From Reticulitermes speratus (taxonomy: Eukaryota > Arthropoda > Insecta > Blattodea > Rhinotermitidae), in NCBI GenBank assembly GCA_021186555.1, contig JAJKFL010000013.1, forward strand, positions 26,740,743 through 26,804,742: a DNA stretch of 64,000 nucleotides. Direction: 5' to 3'. Position 1 is the first letter of the stretch. Every line of letters begins with the position of its first letter. The notes beneath the pieces were generated by a model. The model had not been told where the DNA came from, searched no databases, and saw only the letters and a list, made by a program, of their open reading frames with translations. The translations under genes and the position numbers were made by a program. Shown piece by piece: positions 35,721 through 47,925 of this stretch.

Positions 35721-36962
35721 GTATTTTGGTCAGTGGTAAAAGGTACCCTCTGTGTTACCACACTGTTCCCAACTGCTTACTCATGAACTTGTAGAAACAC
35801 ACTAAAGTAATGGAAGCAGTACTTAAGAGCAAACATGACAATATCATCAAAATACACACCAATATTTGTCCCCTCTTATTCACTTCTTGCATCATTAAAA
35901 CCACCATAGATCTATGTGATGAACACATATACCAAACTCTCTGAAATTATTTACTCATGATGAACACCTCACAGGAAAATTCTACATGTTAATATAGCAA
36001 CATTTAAAGGTAAACATGGCAATACAACCATAATCTATACCAGAATTTGTGGTCTGCCTTTCACTTCTGGAGTGACAGAACCCACCAAGTACGTTCTAAA
36101 CATAAACTGTAACGATAACTTATCTCTTGGTCGCCAACATACACAAATCCAACCTAACCTTGTGCTCTATACACACAAACCCAAATCATATCCTGGCAAT
36201 TACACAGAGAGACCCTAGTGGATTACTCTTTCTGTTCTGTTTATGTATGTTGGAATAGAGACTTGGGCTCCTGTGAGCACCATCAAGTATAGCAACAACT
36301 GTGTAACATACGATAAGAAACCAACACTTGTACAAAAGCATGTATTGTGACTACTTCACACAGCCATTCAAAAATGTTCCTTTCATTAAGAGACATAACA
36401 GTACCTGGAATGACAACTGCATCACAAATTGTAAACAGTTTAATGTCACAAGAAAACTTCAATGCAAAACAAACTTATACATTAGTGCAACTTCTCTAAG
36501 TATATTAATCCCATTAACTTGATAACATTGTTAAATACCACATCAATCACATTATCTCCATTCATTCAAAAGGGCATCCTTTGCACACTCAGTAACAAGA
36601 TAAAATTCCAGAACCTCTTTCTAAACGTTTTCATTTCTAAACATGTACAATAAAATCTTCACACATCACTTTGAATCACCCCGCAAAAATCCCTCATTTT
36701 GCCTCCAAACGTCGGTCTTATTTTATAAACTGCGTACAAAACAGGTAACGGGTTTAGGAGTATGTTTAAAATGTACATACCAGCAACGCAGCTTAGAACG
36801 ATGTGACAGCCCTGGTAGCTATAATAACACCCGAAGACGATAACATGTTTTATATGCCTAAAATAACACTGAAATTCTATGAACACATTTCAGGATTTTT
36901 TAAGAATGTACGTAATTTTGATACCCACACCTCGTAACATGAACGTAACCAATAACACTTAC
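35721..36962. other. Intron 1 of copy 2, with about 420 bp absent from copy 1
   Basis: Homologous to 12,966-13,799 except for 36,450-36,866, which copy 1 lacks. No coding evidence in the extra piece. Whether it is an insertion here or a deletion in copy 1 is not decidable from two copies. Confidence 0.5.
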
Positions 36963-37094
36963 CCATATTGGTAAACATAATCTGATTTTTTTCGATAAAT
37001 TGTTTTTAACTCCATCCTCGCCAAAAACATCTACACAAAATTCCTTTTCCTTTGCACAAAGTCTACAAATTAACTTGGGATTAAACACAGCCAT
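36963..37094 (-). CDS. Exon 1 of copy 2: first half of ZAD domain
   Basis: 44 codons starting MAVFNPKLICRLC, identical to copy 1 over most of its length. It ends ATA TGG|GTAAGT, so the last residue is Trp instead of Thr. Phase 0 donor. Confidence 0.85.
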
Positions 37095-37412
37095 TTCTTC
37101 CCATAACCATTTATACCACGGATTAACACCCTACATACATGGCAGAAACACATGGATCACAGTTGTAACTAGCTGTTGCTGTTACCACAGATTAACTACT
37201 ACCGTCACTAATGGGATTGTACAGTTGCCGGTTAATTGTACAAGCGTAATTGTATGCATAAACAATTGTAGAGATTCTTAAATCGAAAAGGTGATATGAA
37301 AGCATTCCTATATAGATCTTCTCAGAAAAATTCGGAAACTTTAATTTTGCCAATGCTCCGGCACATAATATCTCACAGCAATATGTATATTACAGTGTCC
37401 TCAATCGTAATA

Positions 37413-38221
37413 CAGTATATTCCGGTAAATTGGGACACAACGGAACCAGAACACATTGGCCCAATTAAGCGGCTGCCCCAGTTATGCGATGTTTCATGTA
37501 AATAGTTAAAAAGATATAAAAAGACAAACTAACATTTCACTGAGTAATAAATCATTTATTCTAATAAATACTCCAATTGTCTCTGCCAGACGACATGACT
37601 GGTACTGGGCGAATGACATTTGATTTGGTCCAGTAAGGCAATTTTTTCGGCTAGTGACAAATCTTTACGTGGCATCTGGTAAGGGTCCCAAATTGTATAA
37701 AATGAAAATTAAAAACAAAATTATCAAAAATCAGAGAGCTGAAAAATCTCTACACTTCCTGATTCGGCGCTGGCTCACCATGAAAGATGACACAAGCGCA
37801 AATTACTGACGCTAGTTAGAAATGTTCGCTCTGTGAAGGCAATGGACTGAAGGACCCGAGTCTGTGAGACGAATGATGAGTCATTCACATGCGTCACCTA
37901 GAAGAGCTAGGGGAACAAAGTCACAGGAGAAAGAAGATGCAGAACACGCAAAACCAAGCTTCCTGATGAGCTGATGAGTCGTTTACAAACCTCCACTAGA
38001 AGTTTGGGAAGATTCAGAGGGAAAATAGAAAGAAGAGGGAGAGTACCAAAACCAGGCTTCCTGCCTGCCACGGATTCTCTTGTCCCAAATAAACAGCATG
38101 CTGTCCCAAATAAGCCAAGAAAACCCCTGCAATTTTCTCGATTAGGTTTTGTTCTTTAAGATTTGTCCCATATAAATGGCTGCACCGATTAACCGATGGC
38201 CCAATTAACCGGAATCTAGTG
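37413..38221. mobile_element. pogo/Tigger-like non-autonomous element
   Basis: 809 bp between TA pairs (37,411-37,412 and 38,222-38,223). The left end CAGTATATTCCGGTAAATTG pairs with the inverse of the right end CCAATTAACCGGAATCTAGTG, with further CCCAATTAA / CCGATTAACC blocks near both ends. A basic frame at 37,974-38,159 is not recognised as transposase. It lies about 320 bp upstream of the start of ZAD copy 2. Confidence 0.7.
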
Positions 38222-38639
38222 TAATTGCATGTGAAAAGTACTGGAAAGTAATGGACGTGGTAATGGAAACATGCTTCATAAGGATGAAAGTTATAAATTT
38301 CTCGTAAAGTGATTATTCCATTAACATGTCCAATGAAAAAAAGTGTTCTTTTTTCCATGGAACAAAAACTTGAAGCCTTACAAACATAAGATAAAAGCAG
38401 GGTGAGCAAAAAATTCTTATAACCCTATGCAAGGGTGCTGCAGTGTTGAGGTGGGAAAGTTACATATGTAACACACATACCCATGGGAGTCAATTCAACA
38501 ATTATTGTAACTAAGTACTGTGCCTTCGTTCACTGTAACTTCCTGCAGGTGCACAGGGACATTTCACTCAGCCTGTGGCATTGGCGATGTTACTGTTGAT
38601 TAGAAGAGGGAAAGAAGCAAAATAGGATATTGGTATTCA
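38222..38639. other. Spacer between two pogo-related remnants, no gene seen
   Basis: AT-rich with no supported feature. A frame on minus at 38,014-38,409 overlaps the element and looks like chance. Confidence 0.35.
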
Positions 38640-39110
38640 AATGAAGATGTAAAAAAAGATAAAAACCTGAATATCAAAAGGAGTGAAGCTTTATTGTTGT
38701 GGCTCGCACAACAGAGGCATCAATAACTGGAAGTCTTCTACAAGAAAAGCACTGGTTTTTCACAAGGTATTTAATGAAGGAAAATCTGACTTCACAGTTA
38801 GCACAAGCTGGATAATTGCTGTTAAAATGTTATCGAATAAGGCAGCTTACCATCAGTAGAAAAATGTTATTGCCAGATTTGGAATTTTTTTAAATTTGGA
38901 GAACTTGTCTTACAAAGAATGAAGGTTTCACATATAATCTGCTCTACTAGTGTGGCAAAATCAGCTTAATTTTTTTAAATAAGCTTCTGGCTATAAAAAA
39001 AAGCAAACAACAAGAACAACAATTCTTTCCTGCTATGATGCATTAGATAACCATGAACTAAAATATGCTTATACTGGAAGACCAATAAAGCCTCGTGTCT
39101 TCACACACAT
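38640..39110 (+). mobile_element. Degenerate pogo/Tigger (jerky-type) transposase fragment
   Basis: Plus-strand broken frames give ALLLWLAQQRHQ, then ITGSLLQEK, then ALVFHKVFNEGKSDFTVSTS (CENPB/Tc5-type HTH), then LENLSYKE near 38,900 and RTTILSCYDALDNHELKYAY followed by GRPIKPR near 39,020-39,090 (start of the DDE domain). The order matches pogo-group transposases. At least three frame breaks. Ends were not found. Confidence 0.65.
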
Positions 39111-39226
39111 ATACCACACATACCATGTACTTGGGTATAATAGCGAAAAGTGTGGACTCAAAAAATTTTCAAAGTTGGGCTTTTACTGAATTTGTACCTT
39201 CAATAAAGGTTTATTTTCAAATGAAA

Positions 39227-39310
39227 ACTCATCCTTGTCTTTGATAATGTGCGTTCCCATCCTAATTAAAAGTACTACAGAATGGGAAAATTGAGTGTTC
39301 TTTCTACCAT
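39227..39310. repeat. Array spacer segment, left part (split by LINE)
   Basis: Matches 17,519-17,600 and is interrupted exactly after CTTTCTACCAT by the LINE tail. The homology resumes at 52,877. Confidence 0.7.
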
Positions 39311-39976
39311 ACATACATACATACAAATATACATGCATGCCTATACGTTTCACAGATCCAAAGCCCATTAATAGCAGAATATGAAACATGTCAATAATAC
39401 ATACTCACACTACAAAAGCACACACAGGCAAAAGACACCAACACACATGACAAACAATAATTAGCCAGTACAGTACAAAATATACAATAATTAAACAAAA
39501 GATAAAACATGAAACACAATATAACACAGCATCAAAGCATATCGAATACACAAGTTGGTATTTCGTCATCATAATTTACAATACAGAATGATGATTACTA
39601 TTGTAATTAATTTTTTTGACTATGTGTAAAAATTCATTAAGTGAGTAAAAATAATGAGCTATTTCCTTAGTGCCGCCCTGAAGTGTGATTTATTGTTTTG
39701 ACATTCTAAAATTATAGATGGCAAATGGTTAAAAATTTGTAACCCAGAATAAGACTCCCTTTTGAAAACTCGACAGATTTGTGACAAGCCTGTGTAATTC
39801 ATTTTTACACCTTGTATTAATCGTATGAATGGATGAGTTTGTTTGATAATTGTCCATATTTTTCAAAACAAACAACATCAAAGAATAAATATATAAACAT
39901 GGTAGAGTTAAAATATCAAGTTTCCTAAACAAACTCCTACATGAACACATAGAAGAGGCTCCCACCATAATTCTCA
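39311..39976 (-). other. LINE 3' end and (TATG)n tail
   Basis: AT-rich 3' region of the LINE after the reverse transcriptase frame. On the minus strand it ends in repeated GTAT units next to the spacer sequence, like the microsatellite tails of CR1/L2 LINEs. Confidence 0.6.
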
Positions 39977-41530
39977 TTACCCTTTTTGAAGCAAAACTAC
40001 ATGACCTATTTTGGAGGAATTCCCCCAAAATATAATACCATACTCAATCACAGAATGAAAGTTGGCGAAATCAACAATCTTAAGAACATCAGTATTTAAT
40101 ACATGAGAAAGTTTTCTAATGGTGTAAAAAGCTGTATTCAATTTGGGAAGTATGCGTTCTATATGCCGCCTCCAATTAAGGTGATTATCAATATGCAAAC
40201 CAAGAAACTTAAAGTTATTCACTTCGGTCAAGACTTTACCTACATATTCGATAGTTAATGGATTACGTACTTTATTTGTTGGAGTAAATTTTACAACAAT
40301 CGTTTTATCCAAGTTTAAAACAAGCTGGTTAGCATGAAACCATGCAGTAATATGGTTTAAAACTGTGTTGAAGTTATTTTCAAATTCACTTAATTTCTCA
40401 CTGGAAATGAGGACACTAGTGTCGTAAGCAAACATTATGGCATCAGATTTAATGTTCACACTTAAAGAAAAGTCATTTAATTATGCATTAAAAAGAAGAG
40501 GTCCCAACACTGACCCCTGAGGGACTCCATGCTTCACTGTCTCCCATCTTTAAATGTTATTTTGTGCATAAGTAGACTTCAGTTCCACTCTTTGCTTTCT
40601 ACTAGCCAAATAAGATATAAACCAGTCTAAGATTTTATCTTGTATACCATAATATTTCAATTTTTGCAACAAAATTTCATGATTCACACAATCAAATGCC
40701 TTAGAAAGATCGCAAAAAATACCACCAATATGCCTTTTAGAGTTCCATGCATTAAGAATATTATCTGTAAGTTTATGAAAAGCATTTATTGTGGATAATC
40801 CCTTTCTAAATCCAAACTGGTCTGAAGTCAAAATGTTATGAACCTGAAAATGCTGATTTACCATATTAAACATTATTGTCTCAAACAGCTTAGCAAACGC
40901 TCTCAACAATGAAATTGGTCTATAATTAGCAAAAAGAGACATGTCAACTGTCCTATAAAGTGGTTTAACAACAGCATATTTAAGTCTATCAGTAAAAATA
41001 CCTAAGGAAAGTGATTTATAAAAAATGTAAGATAACGGTCTGCTTATGAATGATCCACACAATTTTAATAATTTATTAGATATACCATCGTATCCAGAAG
41101 AAGTCTTCTTATTTAGGGAATGAATTACACTTATTAATTCAGCCTCCATTACTGGAACGACTGCCATAACAGGGAACCTATTTGGATAAGATCTTTGTAA
41201 ATGTGAAATAGCAGAATCAGCCTGAACATCAGTAAGGTTAAGTTTCTCAATTACTGATAGGAAGTAATTATTAAAGGCATCTGCTGCTTGACTTGGATTT
41301 ACTAGTGCATTATTGATTTTATATGATGATGGCATAGGTTCATAGTTATTTATTTTCCCTGTCTCTCTCTTAACAGTATTCCATGTTGTTTTGATTCTAT
41401 TTTCAGAGTGTATTAATAACCCACTGTAATACATCTCTTTTGCCTCCCTAATCACCTTCCTTAATATGACACAATATCTAGTATAGTAAGCCTTTAGCTT
41501 CTCATTTTGACAGCTTCTACTAAGCATATT
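39977..41530 (-). pseudogene. LINE reverse transcriptase domain (inactive)
   Basis: From 41,530: a LLSRSCQNEKLKAYY-type region, then SGYDGISNKLLK, YRPISLL, DQFGFRKGLST, GIFCDLSKAFDCVNHEIL, then HGVPQGSVLGPLLFN near 40,500, then the catalytic box written FAYDTSV (normally A/F-ADD), and a C-terminal region NNFKFLGLHIDNHLNW. Two in-frame stops lie between 40,550 and 40,459, and the first catalytic Asp of the ADD box is Tyr. The gene is dead but its family is clear: the CR1/Jockey side of the non-LTR tree. Confidence 0.88.
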
Positions 41531-42945
41531 CAGTGAAACCTGTATGCATTGTTTTTCAGGGGGGTGGAAAAGAAAAACGATACATACAGGAAAACGATAG
41601 CCCGGGGAATCATTAAAAATTATAGATAAGAACAATTTAATGATTATTATTACTTCTTGCTGAGAAAGACTTTCATTGACGTTTGTTTAGGCCAAACTTT
41701 ACTCCTCAATTCAAAGTATGATCTTTCAAGGCCTAGAACACTTTCACGATCACTGTCACTCGTGCTGTGCGCATAAAATAAAGATTTTACTTTCATCAGC
41801 GCTTCATGCGTCTCAGCAAAGCTCGGCACAACTTCGGGTTCGCCATCTTCTTCTTCTCCTTCTTCTTTCCCCTCCGCACTCCCGGACACCGCGAGGCTCA
41901 CGCAAAACTCCTGCACTGTATCTACACCACAGGTTGCCACGTGACTGTCCACAAAGACGTAGTCCTTGAATTTATCTTTTTGTTCATGCCACTTAACTTT
42001 TCCCAGTCTTGGTGGAAATCGTCATCGTTGGTCAATACGACGTCACTATCGCCTGAAGATTGTCCCTGAACGTAACCAGCTTTCCGAAAACAATTTTCTT
42101 TTGTCTGCTGGGTTATTTGTTGCAAGGCTGCCACAGTGTAGTGCAAAGCTTCCAACACGTATATCTTCTTTTTCGTATCTTTGCCTGCATCCATTAAGCA
42201 AACAGCTGTTTGCAGGAGGCGTTTTCTATACAGCTGCTTATAACACTTTATTACCCCTAAATCAAGGGGCTGGAGCATACATGTACAATTTGCCAGGTAC
42301 CGTATGACTTACGTTTCTTAGAAACGATGTATCCTTTGTATGTGCGGCACAGTTGTCCACAAAGAGGAGAATGTTCCTGTTTTGCGCACCCATACTTGTG
42401 TCTGATGAACGCAGAAATGAAGAAAAAATGTCTGTGGACATCCACGCTTTATTGTTCGCATTGTAATTGGAGGGTAATTTTTTTATATTCTTGAAACGTC
42501 GCGGTTTTAGAGATTTTCAGATAACAATCTCCACTTGTTTGTCACTTCCATCACATTAACACAAAGTAAAACCGCAACATTTCCCGATTCTTTCGAAGAT
42601 CTTGTATAAGAATATACATGCATCTCAATCTCGCGGAAAACCAAAATGATAGAAATTAAGGCAATTTTCTCATTCTGGTATTTGGTTCAACACGCAGCAG
42701 GCAATCCTGGCGGCACTAAGACAGCGCACTAAATCATCGTTTCGAATTAAAAAAAAAATCCATGCGGGAAATGTTACGTCAGGACCGTGAGTTTTCAACG
42801 ATCGATGTGATAAAACGACAGTTCGAGGAATGATGGAGGCGGGAAAATAGTGTTATTTATATGGGGCTAATTCCGGGACCAAATAAGGCAGACAATACAT
42901 GCGGGAAAACGACGGTAACGGGAACGATGCAACGAGGTTCCACTG
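41531..42945 (-). mobile_element. Tigger/pogo element inserted in the LINE
   Basis: 1,415 bp. Ends CAGTGAAACCTGTATGCATTG and the inverse of CGATGCAACGAGGTTCCACTG; TA at 42,946-42,947 on the right, TT on the left (mutated). The minus strand encodes the back half of a pogo-group DDE transposase in broken frames: LLFVDNCAAHTK near 42,365 (second Asp), MLQPLDLGVIKCYKQLYRK near 42,250, NCFRKAGY, and a C-terminal FAETHEALMKVKSLFYAHS block at about 41,780. The N-terminal HTH part is missing. It separates the LINE endonuclease from the reverse transcriptase. Confidence 0.85.
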
Positions 42946-43141
42946 TACAAACTTTTTTTCCGCCTACAAGAAACCCTTATACCCTTGGTAATCCATTCTT
43001 TATTGTTGGATTTAGAATTTGAGGCAAGTTATTGAACAGGAAAACAGTGCTAAAAAATTAGTAAAAAAAAAGTGTTTAAAAAGGAATTAAAACTGCCATT
43101 CACATCATCATGTTCATAAATATTGACCCCAAGTTCATTTT

Positions 43142-43630
43142 TTAGTATCTCTTGAAAATCAGAAAAGAATTTCTACATATCAACCTAGTTTTACGTAGAA
43201 AACCACTACTTTTATTCCGGGAAAACACCTCTTTTAATATGAAACATCGAGCATCGTGGTCAGACAATCCATTAACTATCGGTGATACAATAAAAGAGTG
43301 TAACCTTGTATTATCAATAAAAATGTTATCAATTGCTGATCCTTTGCTGTGATAAAATCTAGTAGGAAATGAAATCGTGTGAGTCACATTGAATGTATTC
43401 AATAATGTAGACAGTTGAGCCTTGTTATAACTATCCAATAAATAATTTACGTTTACACATCCACATATCAGAAATTCCGTTTTAGGCCTATATGAATATT
43501 TCAATGCGGTGTCAAGTATACTCGAGAACTGCTCAAAATTCCCTACAGATCTACATAAACAAGTTATTACTGTATGAGAGGTTTTAGTATCAATTTGCAC
43601 CGCACAGAGTTCTATGATTTTTTTCAACAC
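43142..43630 (-). pseudogene. LINE endonuclease, C-terminal half
   Basis: Reads KKIIELCAVQI, NFEQFSSILDTALKY, FLICGCVNVNYL, then TFNVTHTISFPTRF, KGSAIDNIFI and GLSDHDA. The last, SDH, is the catalytic His region of APE-type endonucleases. The normally conserved GDxN is GCVN, so an active-site Asp is lost. It continues the half found at 49,202-49,345 and 49,826-50,524. Confidence 0.85.
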
Positions 43631-43924
43631 CCCTTTGTTGGTATCTCCACCTTGCCGTCGTAGAGGGGCTTGTGAGTTCCAGTGACCCTGAGAGCTTAGG
43701 CGGCGGTAGCATTGCTACCAGTAGGGTCTCCCAAGCCGGACAGATCAAGAGGGTAGGAACCAGACGAAGAGAGATGCCTAGATGGGAAATCCAATAAAAA
43801 CTCCCCTGATGCCGGAAGCAGCGACATCAGTAGCGACTTGAAACACACAGCAAATGTTCGAGATGGTTCATGATCGTGTAGCAACAGGCGTGACCAGAGT
43901 GGTCTGAACGGCTGCTGTACTGCG

Positions 43925-46295
43925 ATGTGGAAAGCAAATGGAAAAACTACCACATTATTACTTTTCCTGGATGGTCTCTATCAGAAACAGAGACAAATGC
44001 GAGATGCTTCCCCTGGAGACAAAACATTCCGGAGGAAAAATACTCCCCCATTCGGATCTCCGGGAGGGGGGGGAGGGTTTCTAGGGGATACACCACGCGG
44101 TAATATAGACTACAGACAAAATCAGAAGACGCAGAAGAACAGCTACAAGATAGGCACTTGGAACGTAAGGACCTTGAATCAAGGAGGAAAATTCGAAAAT
44201 TTGAAGAAAGAAATGCAGAAAAACGCAGTGTCTGTGCTAGGTGTTAGTGAAGTGCGGTGGAAGGGTCAAGGTGAAATAAGAAGTGATGATTATACTGTGC
44301 ATTATTCCGAGGGTGATAGGGCTTAAACAGGCGTAGCAATACTAGTGCATAAAAGCTTAGTGAAAAGTGCTGTTAAGAAAAGTGTGTATAGTGACAGACT
44401 CATTGCTGTTAAGTTGCAGGCAGAACCAGTAAGTATTTTGATAGTGCAAGTGTACATGCCAACATCGGACTATGAAGTTGACGAAGAGGAAGAGCTGTTG
44501 AATATAATTGAAGAAGTTCTTGAAGAGGATGGAAAGGGTGCGACAAATACGATTATAATGGGAGATTGGAACAGTGTGGTTGGAGATAAAGCACATCAGA
44601 ACACTGTCGGACCATATGGACTGGGAAGGAGAAACCAGAGAGGTCAAATGCTTATTGTCTTCTGTGAAAGAAATGGACTTGTTATAACAAACACGTGTTC
44701 AAAAAACCTAAAAGAATATTGTACACCTTGAAATCACCAGGGGATAGGGTTCGATATCAATTGGACTATGTACTAGTGAAACAGCGATTCAGGAACAGTG
44801 TGAAGGATGTGCAGACAATGCCTGGAGCAGATATTGACTCTGACCACAATTTACTGGTAGCAACTATCTGCACCAGATTGAAGAAGATCATAAGGTTCCA
44901 CAAGCGAAAACCAAGATGGGATTTTGGAGAAGCTATATGATCAACGACAGGAAGTACACGATAGACTAGAAGAAAAACTTGGTGCAATCAAATGTGAAAG
45001 TGGGAATGTGGAAGTGCAGTGGAACAATATCAAGAAATGTGTGTTAGATACTATAAGTGATTTGGTTGGAAAAATCGAGAGGAAAGCAAGAAAGCCATGG
45101 ATTACACAGGAGATGATAAGAAAAATGGATGAATGAAGGAAATGGAAGGATGTCAACAACGAAGATGGAAGGAAGAACTACAGAAGACTGAGGAACGAAT
45201 TGAAAAGAGCGACGGACAACGTCAAGAAGGAATATCTGGAGAGCATATGCGACGAGATCATAGAATTTCAAAGAACAGGACGTAATGATCTAATGTACAT
45301 GAAGACAAAGGTACTAGGTTGGAATGAAAACCATGGGATTCAAAACATTGGCATCGAAGACTCTCAAGGAATATAATAATAGATCAGAGTACTGCAAATT
45401 TGGGAGAAGTATAACACAGAGCTCTACGATCGAGCTAATCGACTAGAACACCTAGAAGTCGAACCTGAAGTAGATGAAGACGAGAATGGCCCTTATATTT
45501 TGCAAAGTAAAGTGGAAAAAGATATCAAGGAGATGAGTGATAAGAAGGCTACAGGAGATGATGATGTACCTGGGGATGTACTCAAATTGATGGGAGAAGA
45601 CGGTCTCAGACTAATGACACAGATGATCAACAACATATATGTAACTGGAGAGTGATCCACAGATTTCATTGAAGTTACTATGATTGCCTTAAAGAAGAAG
45701 CCCAAAGCTACAAAATGCAGCCACCATCGCACAATCAGCCTCGTCACACATACAGAAAAGATAGTAGCGAGGATACTTAGAAGAAAGGAACACTGAGGAG
45801 GTGCTTGGAGAATATCAGTTTGGTATTACAAGAGGAAAAGGAACTAGGGATGCAATTGGGATGCTGAGAATAATATCAGAACGAACCTTGGTCATAGATG
45901 AGGAATTGCGTGCTTGCTTCATAGACTGGCAGAAGGCATTTGACCGTGTCAACTGGACCAATTTAATGCAGATCCTAAAGGGAATTCGGATAGACTGGCG
46001 CGAAAGAAGATTGATCAGCAAATTGTACATGGAACAGAGTGTCAAAATACGACTGGACCTAGGGGAGACGAGAAGTGTGAAGATTGGAAGAGGAGTTAGA
46101 AAAGGTTGCTCCTTGTCACCGATTCTGTTCAACTTATACAGCAAATACCTTACCAAGGAAGCTCTTGAAGGGTTTGGAGACTTCAGAATAGGAGGACAAG
46201 TAATACACACTGTGAAATATGCAGATGACCTTGTGCTACTGGCTAGGGAAGAAAAGGTACTACAGGGCATGGTTGATAGACTAATTGAAATATGA
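43925..46295 (+). pseudogene. RTE endonuclease-reverse transcriptase, broken
   Basis: The open pieces are 43,925-44,326, 44,345-44,731, 44,695-44,940, 44,924-45,136 and 45,801-46,295, overlapping in different frames. Endonuclease motifs fall in the first three and RT palm motifs in the last. Stops include a TAA after EGDRA near 44,325 and a TGA near 45,134. The thumb and C-terminal domain continue after the nested transposon at 47,955-48,290. Confidence 0.85.
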
Positions 46296-46611
46296 AGACG
46301 CTATGGAATGGGAATCAATGTGGAAAAACTAAGGTAATGAGAATCTCAAGCCAACCATCCCCAATTAAAATTATGATAGATCAGAAACAATTGGAGAATG
46401 TGGAATATTTCAATTATTTGGGCAGCATGATAACAAATGATGCAAGGTGTACACGTGAAATTAAATCAGAATTGTCATGGCAAAAGCAGCATTCAACAAG
46501 AAGAACCTTTTCACCAGCAAACTGGACTTAAATTTATGGAAGAAAGTAGTAAAGTGCTACATTTGGAGCATAGCTCTGTATGGTGCTGAAACCTGGACAC
46601 TTCGGAAAACA

Positions 46612-47925
46612 CAGGGTGTCTACAATGAAACGCCCAAATTTTAACGTATTCTCAGGAAGTAAGGAATAGAGATATGGCCTACTTATAGACAAATATCAGT
46701 CACACAACACACCAAGTTTAATTTAAAAAAATCAATTCACTTGTACGTGAGCGCCGTTGGTGACACAAAGGATATCAAGTCTGTAATCAAGTTCCGCCCA
46801 GGTCCGCTGCAACATGTCCTGTGTGATGGTACCGACAGCTTCCACAATCCGGGCCCGGAGGTCTCGCAATTTAGTGGCATAAATTCTGTCCTTCACGTAG
46901 CCCAACAAAAAGAAATCCAACGGCGTGATGTCAGGGGAATGTGGAGGCCAATCGGTTGGTCCATCTCGTCCTATCCAACGGCCTGGAAATGTTGCATTCA
47001 GAGCTCGCCGCACGTCTAGCGACCAGTGGGGTGGAGCACCGTCTTGTTGAAAAAAGACATTTGGCTGCAGGTGTTCCAGCTGATGAAAGGCGTAGAGCTG
47101 CAGCTTGTCCAGGTATGAGCTGCCTGTACAATCTTCTCCGCAAAGAAAAACGGTCCGATGATCATGTTGCACATGACGCCACACCAAACGTTCACTTTCG
47201 GGCTGTCTCGCACATGTCCCATGACACTGTGCGGTTGCTGTGATCCCCATATCCGAACGTTATGCCTGTTTACAGCACCAGAGACATGAAAAGTGGCCTC
47301 GTCTGAAAACATGATGTTTGTCAGAAAGTTGGGGTCTCTGTCGATTCGGTCAAGCATGTCACAGGCAAAACTGTGTCGCCGTAGCTTGTCCTCTGGTTTC
47401 AGCTCCTGCAAAATCTGCACCTTGTACGCATAGAGACGCAACCGCTTTCGGAGAACCTTATGCACAGTTGCTCGTGGCATCTGCAGTTCCCGTGAAGTCC
47501 GACGAATTGACTTCCTTGGACTTCGGATGAACGCTTTACGGACGTTCTCTACCTTCTCATCGGAGGCAAGGTGCCGGCCTCCTCCGTGCCCCTTCAAGAC
47601 GCTCCCAGTCTCCAGAAACTTGTGCCATGCTTTAATCCTCTTGGCGTCTGATGCTGCTTTCTGATAAACACGACGAAACTCCCTTTGTACACTCACAATG
47701 GACTTAAACTCAGAAAACCACACCACTCGCGCCTTCTCCTGAGCTGACGCCATTTTTGCGTGAAATGATAACAGCGCCCCAACGGTCGCCCGTGAGGTAG
47801 CATAAAAATTTAGGCGGGAATTTGAACTCCTGTAGTACGCAGGAGACCCTTGAGAACTGAAAAGAAATCATTTGCCTATTTTTAAAAACTCTCCAAAATC
47901 AGGGCGTTTTCATTGTAGACACCTG
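46612..47925 (-). mobile_element. Tc1/mariner-superfamily element with DUF4817-like HTH and DD41D-like spacing
   Basis: 1,314 bp. Ends CAGGGTGTCTACAATGAAAC and the inverse of TTTTCATTGTAGACACCTG; the right flank is TA (47,926-47,927), the left CA (mutated). It sits inside the RTE: removing it restores the RTE frame ...LRKxDQKYLESFEM. One almost complete transposase gene occupies the minus strand. No other copy is in the window. Confidence 0.9.
46732..47753 (-). pseudogene. Transposase of the DD41D-like element, one frameshift
   Basis: Starts MASAQEKARVVWFSEFKSI at 47,753 with an N-terminal HTH (VQREFRRVYQK, AWHKFLETGSVLKG), a second HTH (KSIRRTSRELQMPRATVHKV), then the DDE domain: FSDEATFHVSG (first Asp), VFFQQDGAPPHW (second Asp) and PHSPDITPLDFFLLGYVKD (third acidic residue, Asp). 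I count 41 residues between the second and third Asp. One 1-nt shift near 47,130 moves the frame; the tail continues to 46,732. All catalytic residues are present, so it is young. It cuts and pastes at TA. Confidence 0.85.

Larger units (their letters stand above)
23089..37094 (-). pseudogene. ZAD-C2H2 zinc-finger gene, array copy 2 (four exons, frameshifts in exon 3)
   Basis: Predicted exons: 37,094-36,963; 34,187-33,990; 29,646-28,278; 23,839-23,089, with the same junctions and phases as copy 1. Exons 1, 2 and 4 are open. Exon 3 carries two 1-nt insertions relative to copy 1: an extra T in a T run at 29,159-29,164 and an extra base near 28,956; both break translation before the zinc fingers. 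Exon 3 length is 1,369 nt against 1,352: three in-frame codons' worth and the Asp-run expansion account for 15, the two frameshifts for the rest. The intended protein would be about 810 residues. Both lesions are the kind made by consensus error, so functionality is undecided. Confidence 0.75.

Noticed and set aside
37974-38159. Basic frame inside the pogo-like element as a transposase remnant
   Set aside because: No HTH or DDE motif can be aligned; too short to support.
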